Below, one piece after another: positions 1 through 7,737 of a stretch of 64,000 bases of DNA; the first letter of the stretch is position 1; each line of letters starts with the position of its first letter. The DNA lies in the NCBI RefSeq assembly GCF_036014215.1, contig NZ_CP107921.1, positions 6,631,501 to 6,695,500 of the forward strand, in the 5' to 3' direction. Below the pieces are notes generated by a model. The model was not told the origin of the DNA and ran no database searches. It saw nothing but the letters and a program-made list of their open reading frames with translations. The DNA comes from Streptomyces sp. NBC_00440 (lineage in GTDB: Bacteria > Actinomycetota > Actinomycetes > Streptomycetales > Streptomycetaceae). The position numbers were made by a program, and so were the translations under genes.

Positions 1-1004
1 AGCAGCCCGCCATTGGAGTCGGTGGCCTTCAGATCGCTCAGATAGGTGCCGTCCGTGAAGGCGAGGTCGACCGCCACATTGGTGGACGGGTAGTTCAGGT
101 CGGTCTTGCCCATCTCGGGGAAGACCTTGTACGACAGCTCGGTGTTCCGGCTGATCCGGGTGTTGACGTCGAAGACCTTGTTGTACGAGTACGCGCGGCC
201 CGTGCCCTTCTGCGTACCCTCGTACCGCAGCGACCTGGTGCCGGTGAACCCGGCGCCCGTCTTGGCGGTCGGCGACGAGGTGGGCCCGCTGTCCACCCGG
301 GTCACCATGTCCGACGGCGGAGGCGTGCTCGTGTCGCCGTCAGAGAACTGGACGTCGGCGAGCTGCACCGCGTCGGTGGCTCCGTGGTTGGCGGTGATGT
401 CGAGGCGGTAGTGCGCGTACGCGGTGTCCGCGCCCGCGATGTCGTACGACTTCGTCTGGAACCGCTTGTCGAAGTCCTGGCCCTGCTGGGTGCTGAGGGT
501 CTTCCAGTCCTTGCCGTCGGTGGAGCCCTGGAGGGTCCAGTCCTTCGGGTCGCGCTCGTCGTGGTCGTTGGCGGACGTCAGCGCGTACGTCTTGAGCTTG
601 ACCGCCTCGTCGAGATCGAACTCCACCCATGCCGTGGGGTGGAATGCAAGCCATTTGGTGTCCGGGTTGATGTCGATGAGGCTGCCCTTGCCCTCACCGC
701 TTCCGGCGTTCTCGTCACTGGCCCGCACGGTGACGACATGGTCCGTGACATTGCCGGGTATTCCCGCATTGATGGTGCCATCGATACCGGAGGACCTTTT
801 ATGGCCGTCCTGGTCCACTTCAACGGTATTGCGCCAGTCCGGCTGCGGCTGGTCCGCTTCGAACGAGGAGCTGAACCCCTTGTCCCCTACATGGGGTTGG
901 GCGGGCTGGGCGACGGCCGCGCCCTGCCCCGCCACGACGAGCACAAAAGCGGCCGCCACCAGGGCGGCGGCCGGGCCGGCCCTGTGCCGAGGTCTGGTCT
1001 GCAT
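1..1004 (-). CDS. Secreted GH92-type alpha-mannosidase, N-terminal part (cut by window edge)
   Basis: The reading frame starts at the ATG at 1004 and stays open to the window edge, so only about 334 N-terminal residues are seen. A Sec-type signal peptide (MQTRPRHR, hydrophobic stretch, then VAQPAQ) is followed around residues 85-215 by an F5/8 type C (discoidin-like) carbohydrate-binding module (WVEFDLDE, WTLQGSTDGKDW, YAHYRLDI, VQLADVQF) and a second beta-rich region. This arrangement is usual upstream of GH92 exo-alpha-mannosidase catalytic domains in Streptomyces; the catalytic part itself is outside the window, so the family call is inference. An AGAGGAAAG ribosome site lies just upstream and a perfect palindrome (1035-1046) sits about 30 bases before the start, consistent with repression by a LacI-type regulator. 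Confidence 0.72.
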   Translation of the reverse strand, partial: MQTRPRHRAGPAAALVAAAFVLVVAGQGAAVAQPAQPHVGDKGFSSSFEADQPQPDWRNTVEVDQDGHKRSSGIDGTINAGIPGNVTDHVVTVRASDENAGSGEGKGSLIDINPDTKWLAFHPTAWVEFDLDEAVKLKTYALTSANDHDERDPKDWTLQGSTDGKDWKTLSTQQGQDFDKRFQTKSYDIAGADTAYAHYRLDITANHGATDAVQLADVQFSDGDTSTPPPSDMVTRVDSGPTSSPTAKTGAGFTGTRSLRYEGTQKGTGRAYSYNKVFDVNTRISRNTELSYKVFPEMGKTDLNYPSTNVAVDLAFTDGTYLSDLKATDSNGGL

Positions 1005-1034
1005 GAGGGTCTTTCCTCTCACCTGAACGTTATG

Positions 1035-1046
1035 GACAACGTTGTC
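1035..1046. promoter_or_regulatory. 12-bp perfect palindrome, LacI-type operator candidate
   Basis: GACAACGTTGTC is a perfect palindrome with the central CG typical of LacI-family operators. It lies 31 bases upstream of the GH92 start codon, where a bound repressor would block transcription of that gene. The cognate regulator is not identifiable from this window. Confidence 0.55.
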
Positions 1047-1243
1047 ATTCTGCTGCGCAAAGTCCAGTAGGAAGGTAAGTGACAGCTGAGTCAAGGGTGT
1101 TGACGGCGCGCGGCAGGAAGAATTGGACGCGCTCTCAGGAGTGGGTGTCACTCCGTGGGCGGAGTGCACCAGATGTCTGTGAGGTCTCAACTCGGGAAAG
1201 ACTGACGTTCAAACCTGCATTCGATCTTGCCCAGTCGAAGGGA

Positions 1244-1259
1244 AGTGGACTATACCTGT
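1244..1259. promoter_or_regulatory. DasR-responsive element (dre)-like site
   Basis: AGTGGACTATACCTGT matches 12 of 16 positions of the DasR consensus AGTGGTCTAGACCACT, with the best-conserved TGG, CTA and ACC blocks intact. It lies about 220 bases before the ngcE start. DasR is the GntR-family GlcNAc regulator of streptomycetes, and control of an N-acetylglucosamine/chitobiose importer by it would be expected. The match is by eye. Confidence 0.5.
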
Positions 1260-1405
1260 CGACGTCCGCCTAGCCGTGTCTTTGGCGGCGGACCAGGGGG
1301 GCGGGGATCGGGGCGGGGGCTTCACGGCACCCCGGCCGTATTCCCAAGCTTTCCCTCCTGCAGCCAGTGCAACCCCAGCGTCAACTGACCGCGGTGGCGG
1401 GGCCC

Positions 1406-1420
1406 TTCGCCTGAGGCGAA
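1406..1420 (+). promoter_or_regulatory. Small perfect hairpin in ngcE leader
   Basis: TTCGCC and GGCGAA flank a three-base loop, 57 bases upstream of the ngcE start. It could be an mRNA-stabilising 5' structure or part of an operator; it is too weak to be called a terminator. Confidence 0.3.
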
Positions 1421-1476
1421 TTCTCAACGGGCGACCGGTACACCGCCTGAGTCCTGTAGAAGGCGAGGACTTGAGC

Positions 1477-2922
1477 ATGGGATCCACCTCCGCCCGCACC
1501 AATGAGGGCCTCGGCCGTCGTGATCTGATCAAGCGGTCTGCCGCTCTCGGCCTGATCACCGTTCCGACGATGAGTTTCCTCTCTGCCTGCGCGAGCAGTG
1601 ACAGCAGCGGCGACAAGCAGGTCAAAAAGGGCAAGACGACCGCCAGTAACCCGCTGGGTGTGAACGAGACCGCCCCGCTCGACATGGTCGTCTTCGACGG
1701 TGGCTTCGGCACCGACTACGCCAAGGCCGCCAACGCGCTGTACTCGAAGGCGCACCCGAAGTCGAAGGTGAACTTCTCGGCCACGCAGAAGATCCAGTCG
1801 GAGCTGCAGCCGCGCTTCAACGGCGGCACCCCGCCGGACCTGATCGACAACTCGGGCGCCGAGCAGATGGACATGGGTGTCCTGGTCGGCAAGAAGCAGC
1901 TGACCGACCTCACGCCGCTGCTGGACGCGCCGTCCGTCGACGACCCGGCCAAGAAGGTCAGGGACACCCTGCGCGCGGGCATCGTGGAGATGGGCCAGTA
2001 CGAGGGCCAGGCCTGCTACATCATGAACTACGCGTACACCGTCTACGGCGTGTGGTACTCGCAGACCAACCTGGACAAGCTCGGCGTCGAGTACCCGAAG
2101 ACCTGGGACGACATGCTCTCCGTCTGTGCCAAGGCGAAGAAGAAGGGCATCGCCGGCTGGACGTACGCGGGCAAGTACCCGTACTACCTGCCGTTCTCGC
2201 TCTTCCCCTTCATCGGCAAGATCGGCGGCCGCAAGGTCCTCGACGACATCGACGACCTGGCGCCCAACGCCTGGAAGCACCCCGCGGTCAAGGCCGGGTT
2301 CGAGGCCTACTACGAGCTCTTCAAGAAGGGCTACATCCTCAAGGGCACGCCCGGCATCGACCACATCCAGTCCCAGACGGCCTGGACCGCGGGCAAGGCG
2401 CTCTTCATCCCCAACGGCTCCTGGGTGGAGAACGAGTCGGCGAAGACCACGCCCAAGGACTTCGAGATGCGGGTCGGCGCGCCGTCCAGCCTGGACTCCT
2501 CCGACAAGATGCCGTTCGGCACCCTCTGGGCCGGTGGCGGTGAGCCCTTCATCGTGCCGAAGAACGCCAAGAACCCCGAGGCGGGCATGGACCAGCTGCG
2601 CATCATGCTCAGCGAGGCCTCCTCCAAGACCTTCACGTCCAAGGTGAAGTCGCTGTCCGCCTTCAACGGCGGCACCGACGGTCTGACGCTGACGCCGGGC
2701 CTCAAGTCGGCCCTCGGCGCTCTGAAGGCTGCGGGCGACAACGTCCTCAACCCGCGCCTCCAGGACTGGTACGTGAAGCTCCAGAAGGAGCAGATCGGTG
2801 TCTCCGTACTCGGCGAGATGATGGCCGGCCGTATGACCCCGGCCGAGGCCATCAAGAAGTGTCAGCAGTACACGGACGCGGCGGCCAAGGACACGTCGAT
2901 CACCCACTACAAGCACCAGTGA
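1477..2922 (+). CDS. ngcE: N-acetylglucosamine/diacetylchitobiose ABC transporter binding lipoprotein NgcE
   Basis: Extracellular solute-binding lipoprotein (481 aa) that captures GlcNAc and chitobiose for the NgcFG permease. The N-terminus carries a twin-arginine type signal (LGRRDLIKRSAALG) ending in a lipobox (LSAC), so it is probably Tat-exported and lipid-anchored. The mature part has the family-1 binding-protein fold; stretches such as DLIDNSGAEQMD, GWTYAGKYPYYLPFS and PNGSWVENE closely match what I recall of S. coelicolor and S. olivaceoviridis NgcE. The ATG at 1477 was chosen because it is preceded by AAGGCGAGG at 8 bases and directly begins the signal peptide; longer frames upstream have no such features. 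It is the first gene of ngcEFG. The operon has no ATPase gene, which fits use of the shared MsiK ATPase. Confidence 0.93.
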   Translation: MGSTSARTNEGLGRRDLIKRSAALGLITVPTMSFLSACASSDSSGDKQVKKGKTTASNPLGVNETAPLDMVVFDGGFGTDYAKAANALYSKAHPKSKVNFSATQKIQSELQPRFNGGTPPDLIDNSGAEQMDMGVLVGKKQLTDLTPLLDAPSVDDPAKKVRDTLRAGIVEMGQYEGQACYIMNYAYTVYGVWYSQTNLDKLGVEYPKTWDDMLSVCAKAKKKGIAGWTYAGKYPYYLPFSLFPFIGKIGGRKVLDDIDDLAPNAWKHPAVKAGFEAYYELFKKGYILKGTPGIDHIQSQTAWTAGKALFIPNGSWVENESAKTTPKDFEMRVGAPSSLDSSDKMPFGTLWAGGGEPFIVPKNAKNPEAGMDQLRIMLSEASSKTFTSKVKSLSAFNGGTDGLTLTPGLKSALGALKAAGDNVLNPRLQDWYVKLQKEQIGVSVLGEMMAGRMTPAEAIKKCQQYTDAAAKDTSITHYKHQ

Positions 2923-2971
2923 GCACGCGTCACCAGCGGCGGCACCCGCCGGAAGATCGGGGTCGGTAACC

Positions 2972-3895
2972 ATGCAACAAGGTAAGTACCGGTTCATTGT
3001 GGGATTCTTGGTAGTCCCACTGGCGTTGTACGCAGTCTTCGTCATATGGCCGTTCATTCAGTCGATCTATTACTCGTTCACCGACTGGACCGGCTTGAGC
3101 CCGGACTTCAAGATGGTCGGCTTCGACAACTACAGCCGGATGCTCCACGACTCCACATTCTGGAAGTCCCTGGAACACAGCGTCCTTTTCGTGCTGTTGC
3201 TGCCGCTGGTGACGCTCGGCCTCGCGCTGTTCTTCGCCTTCATGCTGAATGTCGGCGGCCGCCGCCGTAAGGGCGCGGCCATCGCGGGCGTACGCGGCTC
3301 GGGGTTCTACAAGATCGCGTACTTCTTCCCGCAGGTGCTGTCGATCGCGATCGTCGCCCTGCTCTTCAGGTTCATCTACAACCCCGACGGGGGCATCCTC
3401 AACGGGGCCCTGAGCGCGGTCCATCTCGACAGCATCCAGCCGGACTGGCTCGGTGACCCGAAGCTGGCCCTCTGGTGCATCTTCGCGGTCCTGGTCTGGT
3501 CCCAGGTCGGCTTCTTCGTGGTGCTCTTCTCCGCCGGTATGGCGTCCATCCCGAAGGACTTCTACGAAGCGGCGCTGCTGGACGGCGCCAGCCGGGTCAC
3601 GACCTTCTTCCGGATCACCCTTCCGCTGCTCTGGGACACCGTGCAGTCGGGCTGGGTGTACATGGGCATCCTGTCCCTCGGCGCCGAGGCGTTCGCCGCG
3701 GTGAACATCATGAGTGTGGGCCCGGGCGGGCCCGCCCAATCGACCACCGTGCTGCCGCTGTTCGTCTACCAGACGGCGTTCCGCGACGGGCAGGCCGGAT
3801 ACGCGACAACGATCGGTGTCGCCCTCCTCGTACTCACCATGGTGTTCGCCGCCATCGTGATGCGACTGGGCCGGCGCGAGCGGCTGGAGTTCTGA
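2972..3895 (+). CDS. ngcF: GlcNAc/chitobiose ABC transporter permease NgcF
   Basis: Membrane permease of the MalF/UgpA class (307 aa). Six membrane segments can be seen, beginning at residues 8-28, with the cytoplasmic EAA loop (FYEAALLDGASRVTTFF) near residue 200 that docks the ATPase. It pairs with NgcG, the gene of which begins one base after its stop codon. The short soluble N-terminus starts straight into the first membrane segment, supporting the ATG at 2972; a GGAAGATCGGGG stretch upstream is a weak ribosome site. Confidence 0.92.
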   Translation: MQQGKYRFIVGFLVVPLALYAVFVIWPFIQSIYYSFTDWTGLSPDFKMVGFDNYSRMLHDSTFWKSLEHSVLFVLLLPLVTLGLALFFAFMLNVGGRRRKGAAIAGVRGSGFYKIAYFFPQVLSIAIVALLFRFIYNPDGGILNGALSAVHLDSIQPDWLGDPKLALWCIFAVLVWSQVGFFVVLFSAGMASIPKDFYEAALLDGASRVTTFFRITLPLLWDTVQSGWVYMGILSLGAEAFAAVNIMSVGPGGPAQSTTVLPLFVYQTAFRDGQAGYATTIGVALLVLTMVFAAIVMRLGRRERLEF

Positions 3896-3896
3896 G

Positions 3897-4811
3897 ATGA
3901 CCACTGACACCCCTCCGGCCGAGCTCACCAAGGACCGCGAGCCCGCGCCGCCGGCCAAGCCCACCGCGCCCCCGGCGAAGAAGAGCGAGGGCGGCACCCT
4001 CAACGTCTTCTCGCACGGCGTGCTCATCATCTGGGCGGTCCTGGTCGTGGTGCCGCTGCTGTGGGCGGTGATGTCCTCGTTCAAGAACGACCACGACATC
4101 CTCGCCAAGCCGTGGAAGCTGCCCGACCGGCTGCATTTCGAGAACTGGTCCCGTGCCTGGGGCCAGGCGCACATGGGTCAGTACTTCGGGCACACCATCG
4201 TGGTCGTCGGCGGTTCGCTGATCGGCACGCTGCTGCTCGGCTCCATGGCGGCCTATGTGCTGGCGCGCTTCGACTTCCCGGGGAACCGGTTCATCTACTA
4301 CCTGTTCGTCGGGGGGATGAGCTTCCCGATCATCCTGGCGCTGGTGCCGTTGTTCTTCGTCATGAACAACATGAGTCTGCTGAACACGACCCAGGGCCTG
4401 ATCCTGGTCTACATCGCCTACTCACTGCCGTTCACCGTCTTCTTCCTCACCTCGTTCTTCCGGACCTTGCCGGGAGAAGTGGCCGAGGCCGCGACGCTCG
4501 ACGGCGCCTCGCACACCCGGACCTTCTTCCAGGTGATGCTGCCGATGGCCAAGCCGGGCCTGATCAGCGTGGGCATCTTCAACTTCCTGGGCCAGTGGAA
4601 CCAGTACCTGCTGCCCACGGTGCTGAACACCGACCCGAAGCAGCGGGTGCTGGCCCAGGGCCTGGTCGAACTGGCCACCAGCCAGGGCTACAAGGGCGAC
4701 TACTCCGGCCTCTTCGCCGGTCTGGTGATGGCGATGCTGCCGGTCCTCGCGGCGTACATCATCTTCCAGCGGCAGGTCGTGGCGGGGCTGACCGCGGGAG
4801 CACTGAAGTAG
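3897..4811 (+). CDS. ngcG: GlcNAc/chitobiose ABC transporter permease NgcG
   Basis: Second permease (304 aa), MalG class. It has a 38-residue Pro/Lys-rich cytoplasmic tail, then membrane segments from about residue 40, and an EAA motif (VAEAATLDGASHTRTFF) near residue 198. The C-terminal QRQVVAGLTAGALK ending is typical of MalG-type permeases. The start codon follows the ngcF stop by one base, so translation is coupled. A hairpin at 4888-4921 probably ends the transcript. Confidence 0.92.
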   Translation: MTTDTPPAELTKDREPAPPAKPTAPPAKKSEGGTLNVFSHGVLIIWAVLVVVPLLWAVMSSFKNDHDILAKPWKLPDRLHFENWSRAWGQAHMGQYFGHTIVVVGGSLIGTLLLGSMAAYVLARFDFPGNRFIYYLFVGGMSFPIILALVPLFFVMNNMSLLNTTQGLILVYIAYSLPFTVFFLTSFFRTLPGEVAEAATLDGASHTRTFFQVMLPMAKPGLISVGIFNFLGQWNQYLLPTVLNTDPKQRVLAQGLVELATSQGYKGDYSGLFAGLVMAMLPVLAAYIIFQRQVVAGLTAGALK

Positions 4812-4887
4812 AACTTCCTCTTCCGTTCGCCCCCCCGGGTCTCCAGCCCGGGTCCCAGCCCGGATCTTCACGCCGGATCTGTGCTCC

Positions 4888-4921
4888 GAACCGTCCGACG
4901 GCATCCGCTGTCGGGCGGTTC
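4888..4921 (+). terminator. Terminator of ngcEFG
   Basis: A 12-13 bp stem (GAACCGTCCGAC paired with GTCGGGCGGTTC, one G-T pair) closes an 8-base loop, 76 bases after the ngcG stop. There is no long T-tract, as is usual in Streptomyces. Confidence 0.75.
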
Positions 4922-4964
4922 GTCCGTTTCACCCCGGGTGTCGCCCGCTCATCCGTGTCGGCCC

Positions 4965-4988
4965 TTGCTCAAGGTCTTGCTCAAGGTC
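4965..4988. repeat. Two tandem copies of TTGCTCAAGGTC before the ROK gene
   Basis: TTGCTCAAGGTC is repeated twice without a gap and is followed by TTGACGG. The 12-base period and the position 130 bases upstream of the regulator start suggest a protein-binding site, possibly for autoregulation; this is inference. Confidence 0.45.
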
Positions 4989-5116
4989 TTGACGGGAGAG
5001 AGGGCCAAAGGGTCAGCTGAGGGTTCACATGTTGGAGATAGGGCGGGGCTCAATACACGCGCCCCGCGCGGGGGCGGCCGTCGTGCCGTCCGCCAGTGGC
5101 AGGAGTGGATGAGTCG

Positions 5117-6316
5117 ATGGAGACTCCGGGGTCGCAGACATCTCTGCACCGGGCCAACCTTGAGCGGGTCGTACGCGCGGTGCGTATGGCGGGCTCGCTC
5201 ACTCAGGCGGAGATCGCCCGCAGCACGGGGCTCTCGGCAGCCACGGTCTCCAATATCGTCCGCGAGCTGAAAGAGGGCGGCACGGTCGAGGTCACCCCGA
5301 CATCGGCCGGCGGCCGCCGCGCCCGCAGCGTCTCGCTGAGCGGGTCCGCGGGCATCGTGATCGGGGTCGACTTCGGGCATACGCATCTGCGGGTGGCCGT
5401 GGGCAACCTCGCCCACCAGGTGCTCGCCGAGGAGTCCGAGCCGCTGGATGTGGACGCCTCGGCCGCCGAAGGCTTCGGCCGGGCCGAGGAGCTGGTCAAC
5501 CGGCTGATCGAGGCCACCGGCATCGGCGCCGACAAGGTCGTCGGTGTGGGGCTCGGGGTGCCGGGGCCGATCGACGTCGAGTCGGGCACCCTCGGCTCCA
5601 CGTCGATCCTGCCGGGGTGGTCCGGGATCAACCCGAGCGACGAGCTGGCGTCCAGGCTCGGAGTGCCGGTGTACGTCGACAACGACGCCAACCTGGGCGC
5701 GCTCGGCGAACTGGTCTGGGGGAGCGGGCGCGGGGTCAGGGACCTCGCCTACATCAAGGTCGCCAGCGGGGTGGGAGCCGGTCTGGTGATCGACGGGCAG
5801 ATCTACCGGGGCCCCGGCGGCACGGCGGGCGAGATCGGGCACATCACGCTCGACGAGTCGGGCCCTGTCTGCCGCTGCGGCAACCGCGGGTGCCTGGAGA
5901 CCTTCACGGCGGCCCGGTACGTCCTGCCCCTGCTGGAGTCCAGCCACGGCACCGGTCTGACCATCGAGCGGGTCGTCCAGCTCGCCCGCGGGGGCGATCC
6001 GGGCTGCCGCCGGGTGATCGCGGACGTCGGCCGGCACATCGGCAGCGGCGTTGCCAACCTCTGCAACCTCCTGAACCCCACCAGGGTGGTGCTCGGCGGG
6101 GATCTCGCCGAGGCCGGTGAGCTGGTGCTCAACCCCATCCGGGAGTCGGTCGGCAGGTACGCGATCCCCAGCGCGGCGCGGCAGCTGTCGGTGCTCCCCG
6201 GGGCGCTCGGCGGCCGGGCGGAAGTGCTGGGCGCGCTGGCGCTGGTCCTCAGTGAAATGGGCGATTCAAGTCTTTTGGACACGGCGCTGCCCACCGGCAC
6301 TCCTGCCTTCACTTAG
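5117..6316 (+). CDS. rok7B7: ROK-family transcriptional regulator, Rok7B7-like
   Basis: ROK repressor (399 aa): N-terminal winged helix-turn-helix (about residues 13-65, LTQAEIARSTGLSAATVSNI) followed by a sugar-kinase-like domain. The ROK zinc motif is intact (GEIGHITLDESG then CRCGNRGCLE, around residues 242-262) and there is a DNDANLGALGE sugar-site block. Its position between ngcEFG and xylFGH is that of S. coelicolor Rok7B7 (SCO6008), known as a pleiotropic regulator of xylose transport, carbon catabolite repression and antibiotic production. The ATG at 5117 follows AGGAG; in-frame GTG codons at 5096 and 5105 are possible alternatives. Inverted repeat 6318-6346 immediately downstream is a likely target. 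Confidence 0.88.
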   Translation: METPGSQTSLHRANLERVVRAVRMAGSLTQAEIARSTGLSAATVSNIVRELKEGGTVEVTPTSAGGRRARSVSLSGSAGIVIGVDFGHTHLRVAVGNLAHQVLAEESEPLDVDASAAEGFGRAEELVNRLIEATGIGADKVVGVGLGVPGPIDVESGTLGSTSILPGWSGINPSDELASRLGVPVYVDNDANLGALGELVWGSGRGVRDLAYIKVASGVGAGLVIDGQIYRGPGGTAGEIGHITLDESGPVCRCGNRGCLETFTAARYVLPLLESSHGTGLTIERVVQLARGGDPGCRRVIADVGRHIGSGVANLCNLLNPTRVVLGGDLAEAGELVLNPIRESVGRYAIPSAARQLSVLPGALGGRAEVLGALALVLSEMGDSSLLDTALPTGTPAFT

Positions 6317-6317
6317 A

Positions 6318-6346
6318 TAACGAATGACACCGTTGCCATCTCGTTA
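6318..6346. promoter_or_regulatory. TAACGA-N17-TCGTTA inverted repeat, operator candidate for xylFGH
   Basis: TAACGA (6318-6323) and its exact complement TCGTTA (6341-6346) are 23 bases apart centre to centre, about two helical turns, in the 120-base gap between the ROK gene and xylF. This is a plausible site for a dimeric ROK repressor. Confidence 0.5.
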
Positions 6347-6436
6347 AGGATTTACTCCTTGACGCTGGCCTGGCAGCCGAGTTGACTCCAGGCACCTCGG
6401 CCGCAATGTCGCGGCCTCGTCAGGGAGGTTTCTGAA

Positions 6437-7555
6437 GTGAACACGCAGATGCGTCGTGCCGCCGTGGCCGTGGCCGTCACCGCTATGGCTGTCTCTCTCG
6501 CGGCCTGTGGCAGCGCCAAGGAGTCGGGCGGGAAGGACAAGGCGTCCTCGAACTCCGCCAAGAAGGGCGATGCCCTCAACATCGGTCTGCTCCTGCCGGA
6601 GAACCAGACCGCCCGGTACGAGAAGTTCGACAAGCCCCTGATCGAGAAGAAGGTCAAGGAGCTGACGCACGGCAAGGGCAAGATCACCTACGTCAACGCC
6701 AAGCAGCAGGCCGACACGCAGAGCCAGCAGATGGACACCATGGTCACCAACCAGGTGGACGCCATCATCGTGGACGCCGTCGACGCCAAGTCGATAGCCT
6801 CCTCGGTCAAGAAGGCCAAGGAGGCCGACATCCCCGTCGTCGCCTTCGACCGCCTCGCCGAGGGACCGATCGACTCGTACGTCTCCTTCGACAACCGGAC
6901 CGTCGGCAAGACGCAGGGCACCGCGCTGCTGAAGGCGCTCGGCTCCAAGGCCAAGTCCGGCAAGATCGTCATGATGAACGGCTCCTCGACCGACCCGAAC
7001 GCCGCCGACTACAAGAAGGGCGCTCACTCCGTCCTCGACGGCAAGGTGAACATCGGCAAGGAGTACGACACCAAGGAGTGGAAGCCGGAGAACGCCAACT
7101 CCAACATGGAGGGCGCGATCACCGCCATCGGCAAGAAGAACGTCATCGGCGTCCTCTCCGCCAACGACGGCATGGCGGGCGGCGTCATCACCGCCCTCAA
7201 GTCCGCCGGTGTCTCCCCGATCCCGCCGGTCACCGGTCAGGACGCCGAACTCGCCGGTGTGCAGCGCATCGTGGCCGGTACGCAGTACATGAGCGTCTAC
7301 AAGCCGTACCTCCGTGAGGGCCCGGTCGCGGCCGAGATGGCAGTGGCGCTCGCCAAGGGCCAGAAGCTCGACTCGATCGTCAAGACCAAGGTCGACAGCT
7401 CCAGCGAGAAGAACATCCCCTCGGTGATCTTCCCGGTCTACTCACTGACCAAGGCGAACATCAAGGACACCGTCATCAAGGACGGCATCTACACGGTCGC
7501 CGACATCTGCACCCCGGCCTACAAGGCCGCGTGCGACAAGATCGGTCTGAAGTAA
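6437..7555 (+). CDS. xylF: Xylose ABC transporter substrate-binding lipoprotein XylF
   Basis: Periplasmic-binding-protein type 1 lipoprotein (372 aa). Signal peptide residues 1-23 end with the lipobox LAAC. The mature domain has the two-lobed sugar-binding layout (LNIGLLLPEN, VDAIIVDAVDAKS, IPVVAFDRL, GVLSANDGMAGG, VTGQDAELAGVQ), the FDRL/GQDAE residues being typical of xylose/ribose binders. The GTG start is preceded by AGGGAGGT at optimal distance. It is the first gene of xylFGH; a stem-loop (7594-7648) separates it from xylG and may keep binding-protein message in excess. Confidence 0.92.
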   Translation: MNTQMRRAAVAVAVTAMAVSLAACGSAKESGGKDKASSNSAKKGDALNIGLLLPENQTARYEKFDKPLIEKKVKELTHGKGKITYVNAKQQADTQSQQMDTMVTNQVDAIIVDAVDAKSIASSVKKAKEADIPVVAFDRLAEGPIDSYVSFDNRTVGKTQGTALLKALGSKAKSGKIVMMNGSSTDPNAADYKKGAHSVLDGKVNIGKEYDTKEWKPENANSNMEGAITAIGKKNVIGVLSANDGMAGGVITALKSAGVSPIPPVTGQDAELAGVQRIVAGTQYMSVYKPYLREGPVAAEMAVALAKGQKLDSIVKTKVDSSSEKNIPSVIFPVYSLTKANIKDTVIKDGIYTVADICTPAYKAACDKIGLK

Positions 7556-7593
7556 TCCCCCTGCCCCGCAAGGGAATTACGCCTCACTGAAGC

Positions 7594-7648
7594 CCGTCCG
7601 GCGCCCCGCCCCCCAACCGTCCCGCTACCGGGGCCGGGCGTCGGACGG
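7594..7648 (+). terminator. Stem-loop between xylF and xylG (attenuator or mRNA stabiliser)
   Basis: CCGTCCGGCGCCC (7594-7606) pairs with GGGCGTCGGACGG (7636-7648), 13 pairs with one G-T. It lies 38 bases after xylF inside a presumed operon. Such structures after binding-protein genes often cause partial termination or protect the upstream message. Confidence 0.55.
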
Positions 7649-7737
7649 TACACCCCGGTCAAGGGGTCCTTTACGCCACCGCGCTCTCATGGCAGCGCGG
7701 TATCCCCGCCGGTCAGGCGGCGAAGGAGATGGTTCAA

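Larger units (their letters stand above)
1005..1476. other. Divergent intergenic region between GH92 gene and ngcE
   Basis: About 470 bases without a convincing gene. It holds the promoters of two divergent sugar genes: a GACAACGTTGTC palindrome near the GH92 start, a DasR-site-like 16-mer at 1244-1259, and a small perfect hairpin at 1406-1420 close to the ngcE start. Frames that stay open here have no recognisable protein character. Confidence 0.6.
4812..5116 (+). other. Intergenic region between ngcG and the ROK regulator
   Basis: About 300 bases holding a CCCGGG-rich stretch, a strong terminator hairpin (4888-4921), a 12-base tandem repeat (4965-4988) and the ROK gene leader. No gene is recognisable. 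Confidence 0.6.

Noticed and set aside
384..1070. 228-residue plus-strand frame at the left end
   Set aside because: Shadow of the minus-strand GH92 gene; no recognisable domain or ribosome site.
1381..3057. 558-residue open frame antisense to ngcE
   Set aside because: Its residue composition (Arg/Leu/Gly/Val-rich, no domain) is that of a shadow frame in high-G+C DNA; ngcE on the other strand has clear motifs.
2930..4174. 414-residue open frame antisense to ngcF/ngcG
   Set aside because: Highly charged, low-complexity translation typical of an antisense shadow, covering two genuine permease genes.
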